From Gyrodactylus bullatarudis (lineage: Eukaryota; Platyhelminthes; Monogenea; Gyrodactylidea; Gyrodactylidae), in NCBI GenBank assembly GCA_012064415.1, contig SSNU01000040.1:62001-126000 (forward strand): a stretch of 64,000 nt of DNA, in the 5' to 3' direction. The translations under genes and the position numbers were made by a program. This document shows positions 47,773 to 61,000 of the stretch, one piece after another (within the stretch, counting starts at the first letter, position 1; each line of letters begins with the position of its first letter). The notes below the pieces were generated by a model. It did no database searches. It was not told the DNA's origin and worked only from the letters and a program-made list of their open reading frames with translations.

Positions 47773-50700
47773 ATGGATGAAAAAAGTGAAAATTCCTGTC
47801 TTCATGATAATTCTTCGCCAACATATTCGGATTATTTATGCGAGGAATTTTTATTAAATGAAATATCTGATGAAATCAACTCAAACCGCAAATCATTCCA
47901 TGACAACCTTTCAGAATTGGTCTATCTTCAAAATGGTTTCAATATAAATGAGCTCTTCAAGTGGAGATCATCTTTGTCTCCCGAACTAGCACAAGCCTTT
48001 AATAGTGCATGTTTGGACAATGAAGATTACGATGAGTTTGAGGATTTTCTTTACAACCGCATTGTTGCAGATGATTTTTTTTATGAAAGCCATGTCGAAT
48101 ATGATGCTTTTTTGAACCCTGAAGAAGAAAATGATGATTTTGAAGATTACTGTGAAGTATGTTTTAGAATTTTAAAAATAACTTTACTAAATAGTATAAC
48201 CTGCAAATTTTCAGCGATTAATATCTCAAGGAAATCCAATTCAAGTCGCTTTGATTGAAAATGAGATTTTGCGTAAAGTTGATTGTCTAAAAAAACAAGG
48301 TTTTTGGGCCAATGCTAATACAGACCATAATTGTTCAGAAAAGCCATCTCTTTCAGTACTCGCATGTCAAGCTGATGATTCATTCATTGCTAAACAGCCT
48401 AAAACTCATTTCAAATTCTTAGAAGCTGAAATTAAATGGCTAGCCGATGATGTAATAAGAGAAAGGAACTGGAAGAAAAATGCTGCACGAAGGTTAGCTA
48501 TTGCCGCGTCAAAAGCATATCAAGAGCGACTTCTTAAGGCAGCTAAGGCTAAACGTGAAGAAGAACTTAAAGTCAGGAAGCAATGTGCCCACATTGCTAA
48601 AATGATTCGAGATTGGTGGAGACAAATGGATAAGGTAATATAAAAATCACATAAAAAATTTAAATATTAAATAATTATTTTTTGAAGATTGTCCAGGCTA
48701 AACACCAAGTTAGACTTGCTGCTAAAAGACAACAAGCAATGAGTTCACATTTAGGCCGAGTTCTTGAAACAACTGAAGAATATACGAAGTGGTTAACAGA
48801 AGGTATTGCTAATCAAGCTCCCACTGTTCCACCTCCATCTAGTTGTAAACTCGTAGAGGAAACAAATTCTGAGAATAATGAAGCCAAAAAAGAAAACCTC
48901 GATAACCCTAAAATTGATGAAGAAATTAAAACCTTGTCTTGTTCTAAAGAAATAAAGAAATCTGAAGAAAACGAATTATCAGATGATTATTCAGCTAAAG
49001 AAGATTCTTCTGATGACGAAGAGACCATGATTGAACAAGAAAAATTTGAAGAAAACGAAGCTTTGAAAAATGAAGATGAAATAAGAGAACTAGAAGATGA
49101 CGCTAACCTACCTATTGAAGAGCTAATCGCTAAATATGCTAATCATCCAATGTCTCAAGATATGAAAAGTTCCATTTCAAACGATTCGAGCTCTGAAGAA
49201 TCAGATTCGCATGAGTCATTGAAATCTGAAAATAAATCAGAGAATCAATCTGAAGTTGAAAAACGTATTCAAAGTTTGGAAAAAGAGCAAGTGAGTACGG
49301 GCTTATCTTGATTATTTTCCCTTTCGAAAATTAAAATAGTAAATTAATTTAATTACTTGGTTTAGGAAATATTAATTAAAACTAATTAGAATTATTAATC
49401 TTCGTCGATAAGCAATCTGTTATATGTTTATAGATAATTCCTACTCAACTGCTGACATGTACTTGAGTATGAGTCAGCAGGGATTGCTCTGATCATTTAA
49501 AATACTATTCTGCTCTGAACTTGATGTCTCAATAATTAATAATATCTTATCATTTTAGGATAAACCGCCTACTTCAGATCAACTTGCTGATGAAACAAAA
49601 AACAACAAAGAATTTGACTCAATAGCTGCTGTTGCTATGGAACTTCAACTTGTTGGTGATGAAAAATTAGAAAACAATAAAAATAAAGATGGTATTTCCA
49701 CTCCATTTTTATTACACGGAACTTTGAGAGAATATCAGAAAGTTGGTTTGAATTGGCTTGCCGCGATTTATGAGAAACGACTTAATGGTATTCTTGCTGA
49801 CGAAATGGGTCTGGGTAAAACAATCCAAACGATATCTCTACTTGCTCATCTTGCTTGTGATTTGGGAATTTGGGGACCTCATCTGATAATTGTGCCTACT
49901 TCAGTTTTATTAAACTGGGAAATGGAATTTAAAAAATGGTGTCCTGGTTTCAAAATCCTTACTTACTATGGTTCATTGAAAGAGAGGAAGGAAAAAAGAA
50001 AAGTTAGTTTTTGTTGAATTTTCTTGTGATTAAAGATTATATCCTTTTTTATAGGGATGGACTAAAACTAACGCATTTCATGTTTGTATAACCTCTTATC
50101 GTCTTTCAATACAAGATTCAACTATTTTTAAGCGCAAAAAATGGCGTTATCTAATTCTTGATGAAGCTCAAAATATTAAAAATTTCAAATCTCAACGTTG
50201 GCAGACTCTTCTTAATATTAATAGTCAAAGAAGATTATTACTAACTGGAACGCCTTTACAGAACAGTCTTATGGAATTGTGGTCTCTAATGCATTTTCTG
50301 ATGCCCAATATTTTTCAATCTCACAAGGAATTCCAAGAATGGTTTGCTTCACCTCTCACAGGAATGATTGAGGGCAATAATGAACTGAATGATCAATTAA
50401 TTCAAAGACTTCATCGAGTTCTAAGGCCCTTTCTTTTGAGGAGATTGAAAGCTGATGTCGAAAAGCAAATGCCAAAAAAATATGAACACGTAATCATGTG
50501 TAGGTTATCTAGAAGACAAAGATATCTCTACGACGATTATATGAGTTTAAGAACGACAAAAGAAACCCTTAGTTCTGGACAATTTCTTTCTGTCATGAAT
50601 ATTTTAATGCAACTTCGTAAAGTTTGTAATCATCCAGATTTATTCGAGACTAGACCAATTACTACACCATTCTTCCAGGAAAAGGATCTCATAGAGTATT

Positions 50701-53700
50701 CTGTTCCAAAACTCATTTCAAACTCTTGCTATTCCAAATTAGTTACAATTCCTAGTTTCCATGGAACCGGATCTTATACCCATAATTTGGATGAAGATTG
50801 GACAAATCCTACTGGAACTGCATTTCGATTACTTGGTTTGTCAAAAAATATCTGTGAAATTGCCCGAGATGAACCTAGCTTCCTTACTAATCGTATTGTT
50901 GATGGAAAATCATTTGCAAAACCAATCAAATTGAAAAATGAACTTCTTGAAAAAGTTGATTACATTGAAGTTGATGATTATGGTACGCTTAAAATCATAT
51001 CCTATTTAATCTATTTCTTGATACATTTTCTTTAGTTTTGAAAGATCGTAGAAATTTGATCCCTATTAAGAAATTGATGAAAAAAATTTGTAAATCGCGT
51101 GAAGGAAATCAAAAAATGTTGTCAGTTTTCTTACCTCGTCAAGAAGTCTTGCGTCTTAACGAAGAAACTGGTTTTGAAGAAACAGGAATAAATAAGAAAA
51201 AAATGGACATGAAGACGTTAAACATGAGTAGCGTTGAAATAATATCAGGTTAGAGCTTTGACATAACATGTATTATTTTATAAATATTTTAATGATTTCC
51301 TTTTTAAGTTGATCCTGTTATTGATTCATATAACCATGGTTTGTCGAAATCTCAACTTTATGTTCGCATGAAATCAAGAATCGATCGGCTTTCACTGATT
51401 TCTAGAATCAGTGATAGAAGAAATCAGCTCTATCCCAGCTTACAAAAGAAAACTATCGGAGACAGCTTCGGAGGTGACTTTTGGGGTTCTGATTATCGAA
51501 TAGGACCAGATTCTTGTTTCTATTTAACAAAATCACTTAATAAATCTAAAATAAATCCGGATAAAAGTGAAATTCAAAAAATTCATCGGTCCTACTCTGA
51601 TGCTTTTCTTACCATCAGAAGATGTTTGTTTTGGAATCCATATAAATATTCTGTAGAATTTCCAATGTCACCGTTAGAGAAAGCATCAAGATTTTATCAA
51701 ACTGTTTGCACCGACAATTCGAATGAATTTTATGGAGGACTTCATCCAACCAATCCATTTGGTAACGAATCACTGTGCAGTGAAAAATGCTCGTGGAAAC
51801 AAGACCTCAGAATTCTTAGACAAATATTACTCTCTCCTGGTGATATACTTGAAGATTTCAAAGAAATTTTCAATCGATTCATATTCTACGTTCCTCCTGT
51901 CATGTCATTTGGAATAAAAATAATTTGTAATTCATCAGCTTATCATACAGAGTTTAAAATACAAGAAAGTTGTGTGGAAAAGATTCTCCAGCCAGTTCTG
52001 CCCAAGGTATCATATTCCATAAACAAAAATTGTAGCATACAAAAAATTAATCCCTACTCGTACATTGTTCCACGTCAATTTTATTCAATGAACATGCAAA
52101 GATTTCTTCAATTCCCGGATCCCCGTTTAATTCAGTATGATTGCGGAAAACTACAACGTCTAGATATTCTTCTACGTCAACTGAAAAAAGACAATCACCG
52201 TGTCCTGATATTCACACAAATGTCTCGAATGCTGGATATATTAGAACAATTTCTAGCTTATCATGGTCATAGTTATCTCAGACTTGACGGAACCACAAAA
52301 GTTGAGCAAAGACAGATTCTCATGGAAAGATTCAACAGAGATACCAAGATTTTTGTTTTTATTTTATCAACAAGAAGTGGAGGTTTGGGTATAAATTTAA
52401 CTGGTGCCGATACAGTTATTTTTTACGATTCAGATTGGAATCCCACAATGGATGCTCAAGCTCAGGATCGATGTCATAGAATTGGTCAAACAAGAGATGT
52501 ACATATTTATCGTTTAATCAGTGAAATGACTATTGAAGAAAACATTCTTCGTAAAGCAAATCAGAAGCGTTTGCTATCAGATCTAGCTATCGAGCAGGGA
52601 AAATTCACCACAGCATTCTTCAAACAAAATACAATTCAAGAACTCTTTGCTGAACCTTCTGGACTTGAAGATGTCGTGGAGGCAGATAGACTAAGATCTG
52701 AAACAATCAATAGTTCGTCACTTATTAAAGAAGAGAATAATCAGGATTATATGAAAAAGATCGATCAGGAAGCCTTAACTGCTGCTTTAGAAGCATGTGA
52801 GGATGAAGATGATCGGATAGCCGAAAAGAGAGCTAGAGCTGAAGAAAAGGATAATTTGGACGAATTTGATGAAGCAGCTGCTATCGTTGATGAAAATACC
52901 GGACAAGTAATTGAGGAAGATCGTTTGACAAAATTCGCTATGATTAAAACTAAAAATAAAGGCTTGTCTGAAACAAAGGAAAATGACGAAGAGGAGAACG
53001 CAGATCCTGAACAGGCTGTCGAAAGAGAACTTCAAGAATTTGAATCTCAATTGACTCCCATAGAGCGCTATGGAGTTTCATACTCAGGATTTGATAGAAA
53101 TGAATCTTTATCAACAGAATTATGCCTAGTAGATGCGGAAATGGAAGAAAGTAGAAAGAATTGGGCTTTAGATCAAATGAAAGCATTAAGAGAAATGGAC
53201 GAAGAAAAGGCAGAACTAGAGGAGGATGATATTCTCTACTGTTATGGAGTTTATGATCCAGCTGAAAGAATAGCTGAGTTGAAAAAGCTAGATCTTGAAC
53301 TTCAACGTGAAGCTTTACTGGAAGAAGATCCTGATGTGGAACCACCCATTCCAGCTGGTCGAGGACGAGGTCGAGGAAGAAATGCCAATAAAGGGAAACG
53401 CAAGTTACCTTCTAAGCAAGAAATCGAATCACAAAATTCCGAAACTTTAAATAACGATGAATTACTATCAGATGAGTTTCTTTCTGATGATGAAGAAGAA
53501 AGCTTTGATAAGAGAAACGAAAAGATCCGTTCCAAGATTAGTTATTCATCAATAGCTGATTTCGATGTTTCTCAGTTTAATAGCAATAAAAACAGAAATC
53601 CGAGAAAGGTTAAGCCAAATAGTTTCGATGAAGATTTTGATGATTTAGATCAAACTCCAGATATAGAAGATTTCTTTCCTCAACTTAGTTCTGGACGTGG

Positions 53701-55200
53701 AGGTAAAAGAACTTCTTTCTCTGTTTCACGACGTCGCAAAAGTGATCACGAAAAATACGGGGGATCTTACGGTAATATTGAGGATGAATTTGTCTACTAT
53801 GGATATCAATCAAAGAAGTCAAGAAGCAGAAATAGGCCTTTGGAAATTGAAGAGTCAAAACAGGATCAAAACGATATCAATTTGGACCGTATGGAAGATT
53901 CCGAAAAAAGAAATCAAAGAAAAAGACCATTATATTCCAATGCATATTCTTATCAATTTCCTAAAGTAAGCATCTATAAATACAAGAATTATATCTCATC
54001 AAATTTTTATCAAAATTTTACATATTCTTTTCAGCGTATTCGAGGTAACAACGTCCAAACATTGCCTGGTTCCAATCATTTCAGAATTCCTACTGCTAGT
54101 AGCAATAATCGCATGAATCAGATTAATTCAAACATAAGATTTTTCCCTAGTAGTCAATCAAATCAGATTTCAAAAGTTATTCCTGCTATTTCTTGCGCGA
54201 TCAACCAGAAAAATTGCTTTATTAAGCCGTTATCACTTCAGAAACCGATAACTATTCAACATGTTCCTGTTAGAAGGTTGAATCAAAATACAAGCAGCAG
54301 CGTTAAATTGCCGATCAACCATGTCTTTAATCAAAATGGACAACCTGTATTCGTAATAACTCGAGAGCTTAAAACATCTGATGGTGAGTTTAAATAGTTT
54401 GTCGATATTTGAAGAAAATTTTATTTATTCTTTAAAACTATTTTCAAGGTGAAGTTCTCCAACAAAAATTTACTCATCCCGTTGCTCCGATCCCAAGTCT
54501 TGCTGGAGCTGTTGATATGATGCATAAAGCTCTTGCAAATAGCCGGAGGGAATTTCCAAAGCCTCAAAAATTTGTCAAGGTTACTTCTCAAATGGATCAA
54601 ATTTCGGATGAATCTGTCCAAAAAAGTGCAAGCCCTAATCTGGCAATTCCCATGAAAACTAATATTTCTACAATTTCCAAGCCAAATCTCATTCATCTAG
54701 CTCCAAGCAAACAACTGACAGTTTTCAATGTCCCCCCTAATCTTAAATCCGGTGAATTAAAGAAAGTAAGTTTCATGGTTTCCAATTTTGCTTTAATTAT
54801 AATTAATAGTTGTACTAATTATTACCTTTATCAAATTAGCAAATAGTCCCCAGTGTACTCAAAAACACCTCGATACCTAATGTTATATCTCAAATTCCAT
54901 TAAAATCAGGCTACGTCAAACCTGTTGTTGTTTCAAAACCATCTGGCCTAGGACCTTCGAATTTCAATCATTCGGGAATTAAGTTAATTAGAGTTTTAGG
55001 CAATAACTCAATAGACGTACGTCAAAATCTAATATTAATTAAATTAGTAATTAATATCCTTTCTTATTTAGAACAACAAGCAGCGTTTATCTTACATACC
55101 ACCTGTTAAATATTTACCAAGTAATGCGAACAAAGCGATGCTTATCAAAAATAAAAACGAAAATTTACAAAAGTCTCCCATGAATGGATCAACCCAATGA
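47773..55200 (+). CDS. SRCAP: SRCAP/Swr1-type chromatin-remodelling ATPase
   Basis: Eleven exons join to about 2206 residues: 47773-48156, 48215-48634, 48688-49290, 49559-50002, 50055-50982, 51036-51248, 51309-53965, 54035-54383, 54449-54765, 54840-55016, 55072-55200. An acidic N-terminus is followed by an HSA domain (about 190-265, KTHFKFLEAEIKWLADD...ERNWK), an acidic linker, SNF2 lobe 1 (about 520-850) with Walker A DEMGLGKTIQTISLLAHLAC and a DEAQ box near 654, then GTPLQNSLMELWSLMHFLMP. An insertion of several hundred residues precedes lobe 2 (about 1275-1440) with STRSGGLGINLTGADTV and QAQDRCHRIGQTRDVHIYRL. The long split between lobes is the hallmark of the SWR1/INO80 class; lobe 1 is closest to SRCAP. 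It should exchange H2A-H2B for H2A.Z-H2B in nucleosomes. A RGRGRGR AT-hook-like patch lies in the C-terminal half. The 69-nt intron at 53966-54034 is in frame, so retention is possible. Confidence 0.95.
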
Positions 55201-55419
55201 ATTATTTTAAAAAGATGTGTACATAAAATTACTGAAAATATTTGTAAATAATATTTTGATATTCATCCACAACTCAATGAATTTCATTAACAATAGTATT
55301 TGTAATTGACTATTGAATCAATTGTATTGATTGACCTGATATTTGGGAGGAACACAGATCTGACTTTAATGCATTGCTTAGGTGAGTAAGTCTCTACGGA
55401 TGTTAGTCTCTACTTATTG

Positions 55420-56262
55420 ATGACTATTCTCACCGAAGAAAAATTCCATCTTCTTAAAACTAAAGCTTACTTTGAACCTGAAAACTCCACCAAACTTAAA
55501 GAGACCGATTCCATTTTATCTTATAAATCACAGATTTTTCATTGCAAAATAAATGTCGAAGTCCAAGCAGATAACTCAGATTCTGATTGGGTAATTGGAC
55601 TAGTACAGTGCTGTAATTCAATACATTTGGAGAATAATTATGAGGGGAAAGGCTCTTCCATGTGGGAATTTCAACCTCTTAAATCAGGTTTGAGAAGTAT
55701 GGTTAATGATAGTGATGGAAGATTCTGTCCTTTTTATAACAATAAAAACAGCATATATCGCATACAGAGAGGACTTATTAGAAAAAAACACATTACGCTA
55801 TCTTTAAGAGACTTCTTTCATCCAACAACTGTTTGGTCTCTACCATATTTTGGCGGAGTCAATCTGACTAGCATAACTAGGATGCAAGATTTTACAATCT
55901 GGCTAGTTTTAATGAAAAATGAGAGAAAAACAAAATCTACTGATTTTACAGTTCTTAAGGAAATCAAATGGAAGTATAATCTAGCAATAGAAGTTGATCC
56001 TTACATGCCTATCGGAAGTAAAGTGAGAAAGGTTTTCGACATACAAGATCCAGAAAAAATAATCATGAATGATATTAGTAGAGATTTTAAACTTCCAAAA
56101 GAAGCTATTAGTCCACCTCACTGCAATTCAGTTCAATCTTTAATATGGTATCCTAAAAGTCAAAAAATCTTTCCGAAAATAATAGTTCCACCAAAAGAGA
56201 TTATTGTCCCCTGGAATAAATGGCTTTTTACAATGTTAGGGAGCGAGAGGATTATAACTTAG
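55420..56262 (+). CDS. FAM78: FAM78 family protein
   Basis: A single exon of 280 residues, the length of vertebrate FAM78A/B. Family blocks are visible: ILSYKSQIFHCKINVEV, DWVIGLVQCCNSIHLENNY, SSMWEFQPLKSGLRSMVNDSDG, FTIWLVLM and IEVDPYMPIGSKVRKVF. The molecular function of FAM78 is unknown; it is found in animals. It lies 219 bp downstream of SRCAP on the same strand and 249 bp upstream of CCDC28, so a shared transcript cannot be excluded, but no spliced-leader evidence can be read. The start at 55420 is the first ATG of the frame. Confidence 0.85.
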   Translation: MTILTEEKFHLLKTKAYFEPENSTKLKETDSILSYKSQIFHCKINVEVQADNSDSDWVIGLVQCCNSIHLENNYEGKGSSMWEFQPLKSGLRSMVNDSDGRFCPFYNNKNSIYRIQRGLIRKKHITLSLRDFFHPTTVWSLPYFGGVNLTSITRMQDFTIWLVLMKNERKTKSTDFTVLKEIKWKYNLAIEVDPYMPIGSKVRKVFDIQDPEKIIMNDISRDFKLPKEAISPPHCNSVQSLIWYPKSQKIFPKIIVPPKEIIVPWNKWLFTMLGSERIIT

Positions 56263-56511
56263 GATTTTAAGTGAGTAACTGTGTTACATAAACTTATTCT
56301 GGTAATCTGATTACCGTAATCCTAATCTGGTAAAAATCCTAAAGTTAACCCTATTAAAACAATTTAAATAGATCTCATGATCAATTGTTGTTTAAAAAGT
56401 CACTGAAGTTTAACATTATTATTATACTATAATAATATTAAATTAATATTATTAATCAATAACTTTTAGAATTTAGTAATCAATTTTCATCAAAGAGGTT
56501 TTTCATTATTT

Positions 56512-56922
56512 ATGCAATCTAACAACATTCGAAGGCCGACTAAGGTTTGCTGATTTTCTTAACCCTAGATATTTTCCAGTGATTTATTCAATTCTAAGGG
56601 AGATAGTAAAAATGTTGAGGAAAAGTTATCAAACCTTCTCAGTGCTTTTTCTTCAGATGAAAATTATTTAGGTCTTAATTGTTCCTTTCATAGATTAGAC
56701 TCTGTTCGGGAACAACAGGAGCAGCTTGTGAAACTTCATTTAGAACTTGATAATTCAATGCAAAAAGATTCAACTAACAAACACAGGAAAAGTGGGAAAT
56801 GTCTATTCACTGATGAAGGTAGACAGGAAACCCATCAAAATATCAAAAATTTAACATCAAAACTCGAAGATTTGGGCAACTCTATTCACGATTTGCATAA
56901 TAATACCATAAAAAATCAATAA
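56512..56922 (+). CDS. CCDC28: CCDC28 family coiled-coil protein
   Basis: Two exons (56512-56544, 56569-56922) with a 24-nt intron (GTTTGC...CCCTAG) give 128 residues. Family traits are the EEKLSNLLSAFSSDENYLGLNC segment, SVREQQEQLVKLHLEL, and a C-terminal coiled coil NLTSKLEDLGNSIHDLHNN. Human CCDC28B is linked to ciliary length and BBS proteins and CCDC28A is little studied, so a ciliary role is possible in this animal. The first exon codes only eleven residues (MQSNNIRRPTK), and its ATG is the best start because the downstream frame is closed upstream. The stop codon overlaps AATAAA (56918-56923). Confidence 0.82.
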
Positions 56923-56923
56923 A
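56918..56923 (+). terminator. poly(A) signal overlapping CCDC28 stop
   Basis: CAATAAAT: the TAA stop (56920-56922) lies inside AATAAA. This implies a 3' UTR of about 10-30 nt. Confidence 0.45.
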
Positions 56924-58031
56924 TTATGAAATATTTGAATACAAGATTTATTTATTTCTAGATAATATCTAGTAGATATTCTATCATCAAAACATTATAG
57001 AATGTTATAAATTATAAGGTTTAAAAAGGAATAACTCTTATAGAAATGTTGAAGACACTTGGTTCTATAAATAAAAAAGAATCAACGATTCAGAATTTTT
57101 TGGAAGATAAATGTTTGTTTATTAAACTGATTGTAAAAATATAGATAAGAATGTATAATTAAGAAAAATCGTCCTCAGATATAAGAAATGCGCATGTGGA
57201 ATCCACATTGTGGATTTGATGGTTAATTACAGGCCTCTATTAGAGACTATCAAATTTCTTGCTAAGTTGAAATTTTTTTGCTTCTCAAATTACTGTAAAT
57301 ATCCAATAGAGCTAGAATCTAACTGTTTAGATGAAAATTGACTTTTATAATTAACGTCAAATCTATTAAAATCTGTTTCGCATGAAACCCAAATTTTCAA
57401 AGTTCTTAAAAATATTTTTTTGAAATTAAAACATATTATTGAAATTAAATAAACGAATGCTAGAAAAATATAAGTTTTATAATGTTCAATAATGCATGAT
57501 AGATGATCTCAAATCAAAAAATTCATCACAAACCCTTATAGAAAGATTAAGTTTTTAAACAGATTATGATTGTTTGGGATAAGTTTGGCGAGGAAGATAC
57601 ACATAGATTTGATGTGGGATGATGGAATATTCTTCAGAACGAGTTGAAATCTTGAGCTTTTTTGGAATGGTTAACGTTTATGATAAATAATTAATGATTA
57701 TCAGCCGAAGAGAGGGATGCAAAAGTTTTTTTCAAAAAAATTTTCGAAACCGCATCTTTATGAGATGAGTTAGTGTTGCTGGAGTCTATACTATGCTGGT
57801 ATTACTAGTTATTTTTTTGTAATTTTTAAAATACATCTGATAAAAACATGATTTTTTGGAGTTTATTCACATAAATCAATAGGTCATTGTGACATGAAAA
57901 ACTTGTAGAAATAAAATTTGTAATATAGTCTTAGTAGACAATTTTGACAAAATAGGTCAAATTCTGACATATAAAAATATAAATATAAAATTATTTTTTA
58001 TTTTCATGTGCACATTATTCAGTGAGAAATT
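56923..58031. other. intergenic, CCDC28 to ApeC gene
   Basis: About 1.1 kb of AT-rich DNA. No gene, tRNA or repeat with a second copy in the window was recognised. Confidence 0.5.
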
Positions 58032-61000
58032 ATGAAGCTAGTCGTTGAAAAAGGATTTCTTATATCATTGTTATTATCTTGTATACTATGGAAAAGGACT
58101 AATTCACAATCCCTCAAGTATCCGATCATTTCTAAGGATCAATGTGCCTCATATTTCAGTCATATTCACGCATTTTGTTATCTAACTGCAAGGCCTCAAT
58201 ATGAGAAGAGATATAAATTCTGTTTACTGCTAGATCCGGAAAATCCATGCAGTCAAGGTAATTTAAAGAATTTCTTAGTTGAAGGAATGCAAGAAATAAG
58301 CCTTGATATTGGAAGTGTGTGTTGTACAACAGATGAATATTATAACTACCTGCCACTAAGATATGGTACTTATCCCCTTGAAATATCAGAACAGAGAAAA
58401 GTTAGTCTTTATATCTAATAATGTAATAGATATTTCTTGCGTCTGTTTACACTTGTGATTTCGATCAATCAAGTTTACTTATGGTTGGTCGTCTGGGTCA
58501 GGAAACTAAAAATCGGAATTATCCCATTTGTTTATTTTTCTCCGAACTAAATTTGGAGCAAAATTCAACTGGAAGAAGTGAAAAGATTGCCAAGGAATAT
58601 CAGGAAATCGATCTTCAATCTAAATATCCTTTTTGCATTGAAATGATTGACGAGAAACAGTTGTGTCCTAACGGAATGAACCTAAATACTTATGGAGGAA
58701 TCGACAAAAAAATTAAAGCTGTTTATTGCTGCAAAAAAACAAGTCAAATTGGATTTATGAAATTGAAGAGTAACAATGAAAATATTGTTAGCGTTCTAGT
58801 ACCGAAGCATGTAGAATGCCCGATATTCGAGAAAAATTCAAATATAAGTAGCGCAACAAGTAAAGTGAGTGGACAATTAAAACCTAAATATGGAAAAATA
58901 AGACTTTAACAGACGATAATTTTTCACTTTTTTCATGATAAATGCCAGAAAATAATTTTCAGGAAAATATTGAAATCTTATCAAGGACAAAGAATACATA
59001 TTTCAAAAATCCCGATGATCTGTTCAGTATATCTTTTAAAGATACTAAAATCAAAGCCAATATTAAAAAGTGCATCTATACGAAAATGAATAAATGTAAG
59101 GCATATTCTATAATATCTTTAACAGCTTTATTTCATTATCTTATCAGAAAAAATGATCGAAGTATGTTTTTATTTAGTTGAGATCTAAGTTGACTCAAAT
59201 TCTTCACTGGTTAAAATTTACTTAGAGAGAAGATACAGCATCAGTATCTATTTATCTGACGTCGAGAAAAACTTGGGAGGAGCCTGTGGAGCTTATTATC
59301 CTGGTGATAAATGTCTCAATGTAGTTTCTAACGCATGTTGCATTGGAGAGCATGTTGATAGGGAATTGGATCCTGTAGATGAATTTAAAATTTTGAATGA
59401 GTTCTATCTGCCCAAGCCAGAGAGAAGACGCTGTCAACGATTTGTTGGATTCAAATTCTTTATGGAAGAAGGCTTTTGTCATTATGTAAAATTGGAAAGT
59501 TTGTATTCTATTATTAGAATAATTTTCAACTAGATTTAAAAGCAGAAGAAATTATGAAATATCCAACGTTTTCTGATAATAAGGAGAGAGTTTGTTATTT
59601 ATCCACTGAGCAATGTCAAGATAACTTTGGTAAGTTGAAATACCTAGTAGTAAGAAAAGAGGGAAAATAATCATTTTCACTTTGCCAGAGGAGAAGCTAA
59701 ACATTGAAATTTTATCCCTTGGAATAATTTGTTGTACCCGCAAAGATGTTAAAATCACGAATGTTCCAGTGGTTTTGAAAAATCAAAAACTCCGTATAGC
59801 ATCCATAAGAAGTGAGAATAGTTTCAGGTGTCCATCCTTCAAAGGACTTACAAGGAAAGATACTCATTTCATACCGATCATCGCCAATTTGGATCACGAT
59901 GAAGATATACGCGCAATCATTGAATCTGAAGAAACTAATACTAATATTGTAATATGTGATTATACCTTGGTAATATCTCGTGAGTTGATTATTATGCTTT
60001 CAAGTTGAAGAGTTATTGATTAAAAATTAGGAATGCCAAAAAATAGCTATAAAATACCCTACCAAAAAGGTTACAAGTGTCCTGAAGGTTTCAATCTTGA
60101 GAGAATCTCCCAGGACAATTTATCCATATTAACAGATCGTTCGGAGGATTATGTCTGCATAATGAAAAATTCTGCAATGGACGAGAAAGAAGATTTATTC
60201 AAAGGAACATTCTGTGTCGGCTCTGTCAGTTTCAGTTGTCCAAAGGGTTTGTTTTATCCTTATGCCCTTTTTAGGAACTGAATTGAAAAACTTGACTTAT
60301 TGTTGCAAGTCATCGACGATATCGACCATAATAAATCCTCCAAACATAGAATATTTTTCATTATACGGGTTAGTGATAAATAAAATCCTTATTCAATTTC
60401 ATGGTTGTATCTCATATACTTTTTCAATGCAGAAACAAGAAATGCTCTGATGCCATTGGCTTTAATGTTATTCAAATACCACATAGGGATAGTGATATGT
60501 TTATTTGCCACTATAGTAAGTGTACTATAACACTATAACAATTTATTTTCTTAATTAATATTTTTTTTCATCTTAGTGAAAAATGAAAAAGGTTAGTGTT
60601 GAAACAAATTTTGAGATAAAAACCTATTAAAAGATGACAATTATTATACAAATAACTAGACATGAATGGGACCATGAGCAAGAGAGAAAACTATTGGCCA
60701 CCTGGAGAATATGGACTGCTGAAAACCAGAGACACTAAAGCGGAATGTCCAGAAGAATTTCGATTAAAAGAAGAATCATTTTCATTTGACAAGTTTAGAC
60801 TTGAATTTCAAGGCACGCCAAATTATTTCTTCAAATCAGACTATCCAAAACAAATGTCGTACCACATTTGCCTTAGACTACAAATATATGGAATGGAAAA
60901 AACACTTGACTGGCCATCAGGGGTCTATTGTGTTATAAGAATAAAGCATTGTCCACAGAGTAAGGTGCGATTAATGGTTGAATAACTTTTTAGATCTCAA

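Noticed and set aside
52787..53535. Minus-strand open frames within the SRCAP gene
   Set aside because: They are antisense shadows of the strongly biased acidic/charged SRCAP C-terminal region.
55201..56511. SRCAP-FAM78-CCDC28 as a trans-spliced operon
   Set aside because: Short spacing and same strand are suggestive, but no spliced-leader gene or consistent acceptor ahead of the start codons could be shown.
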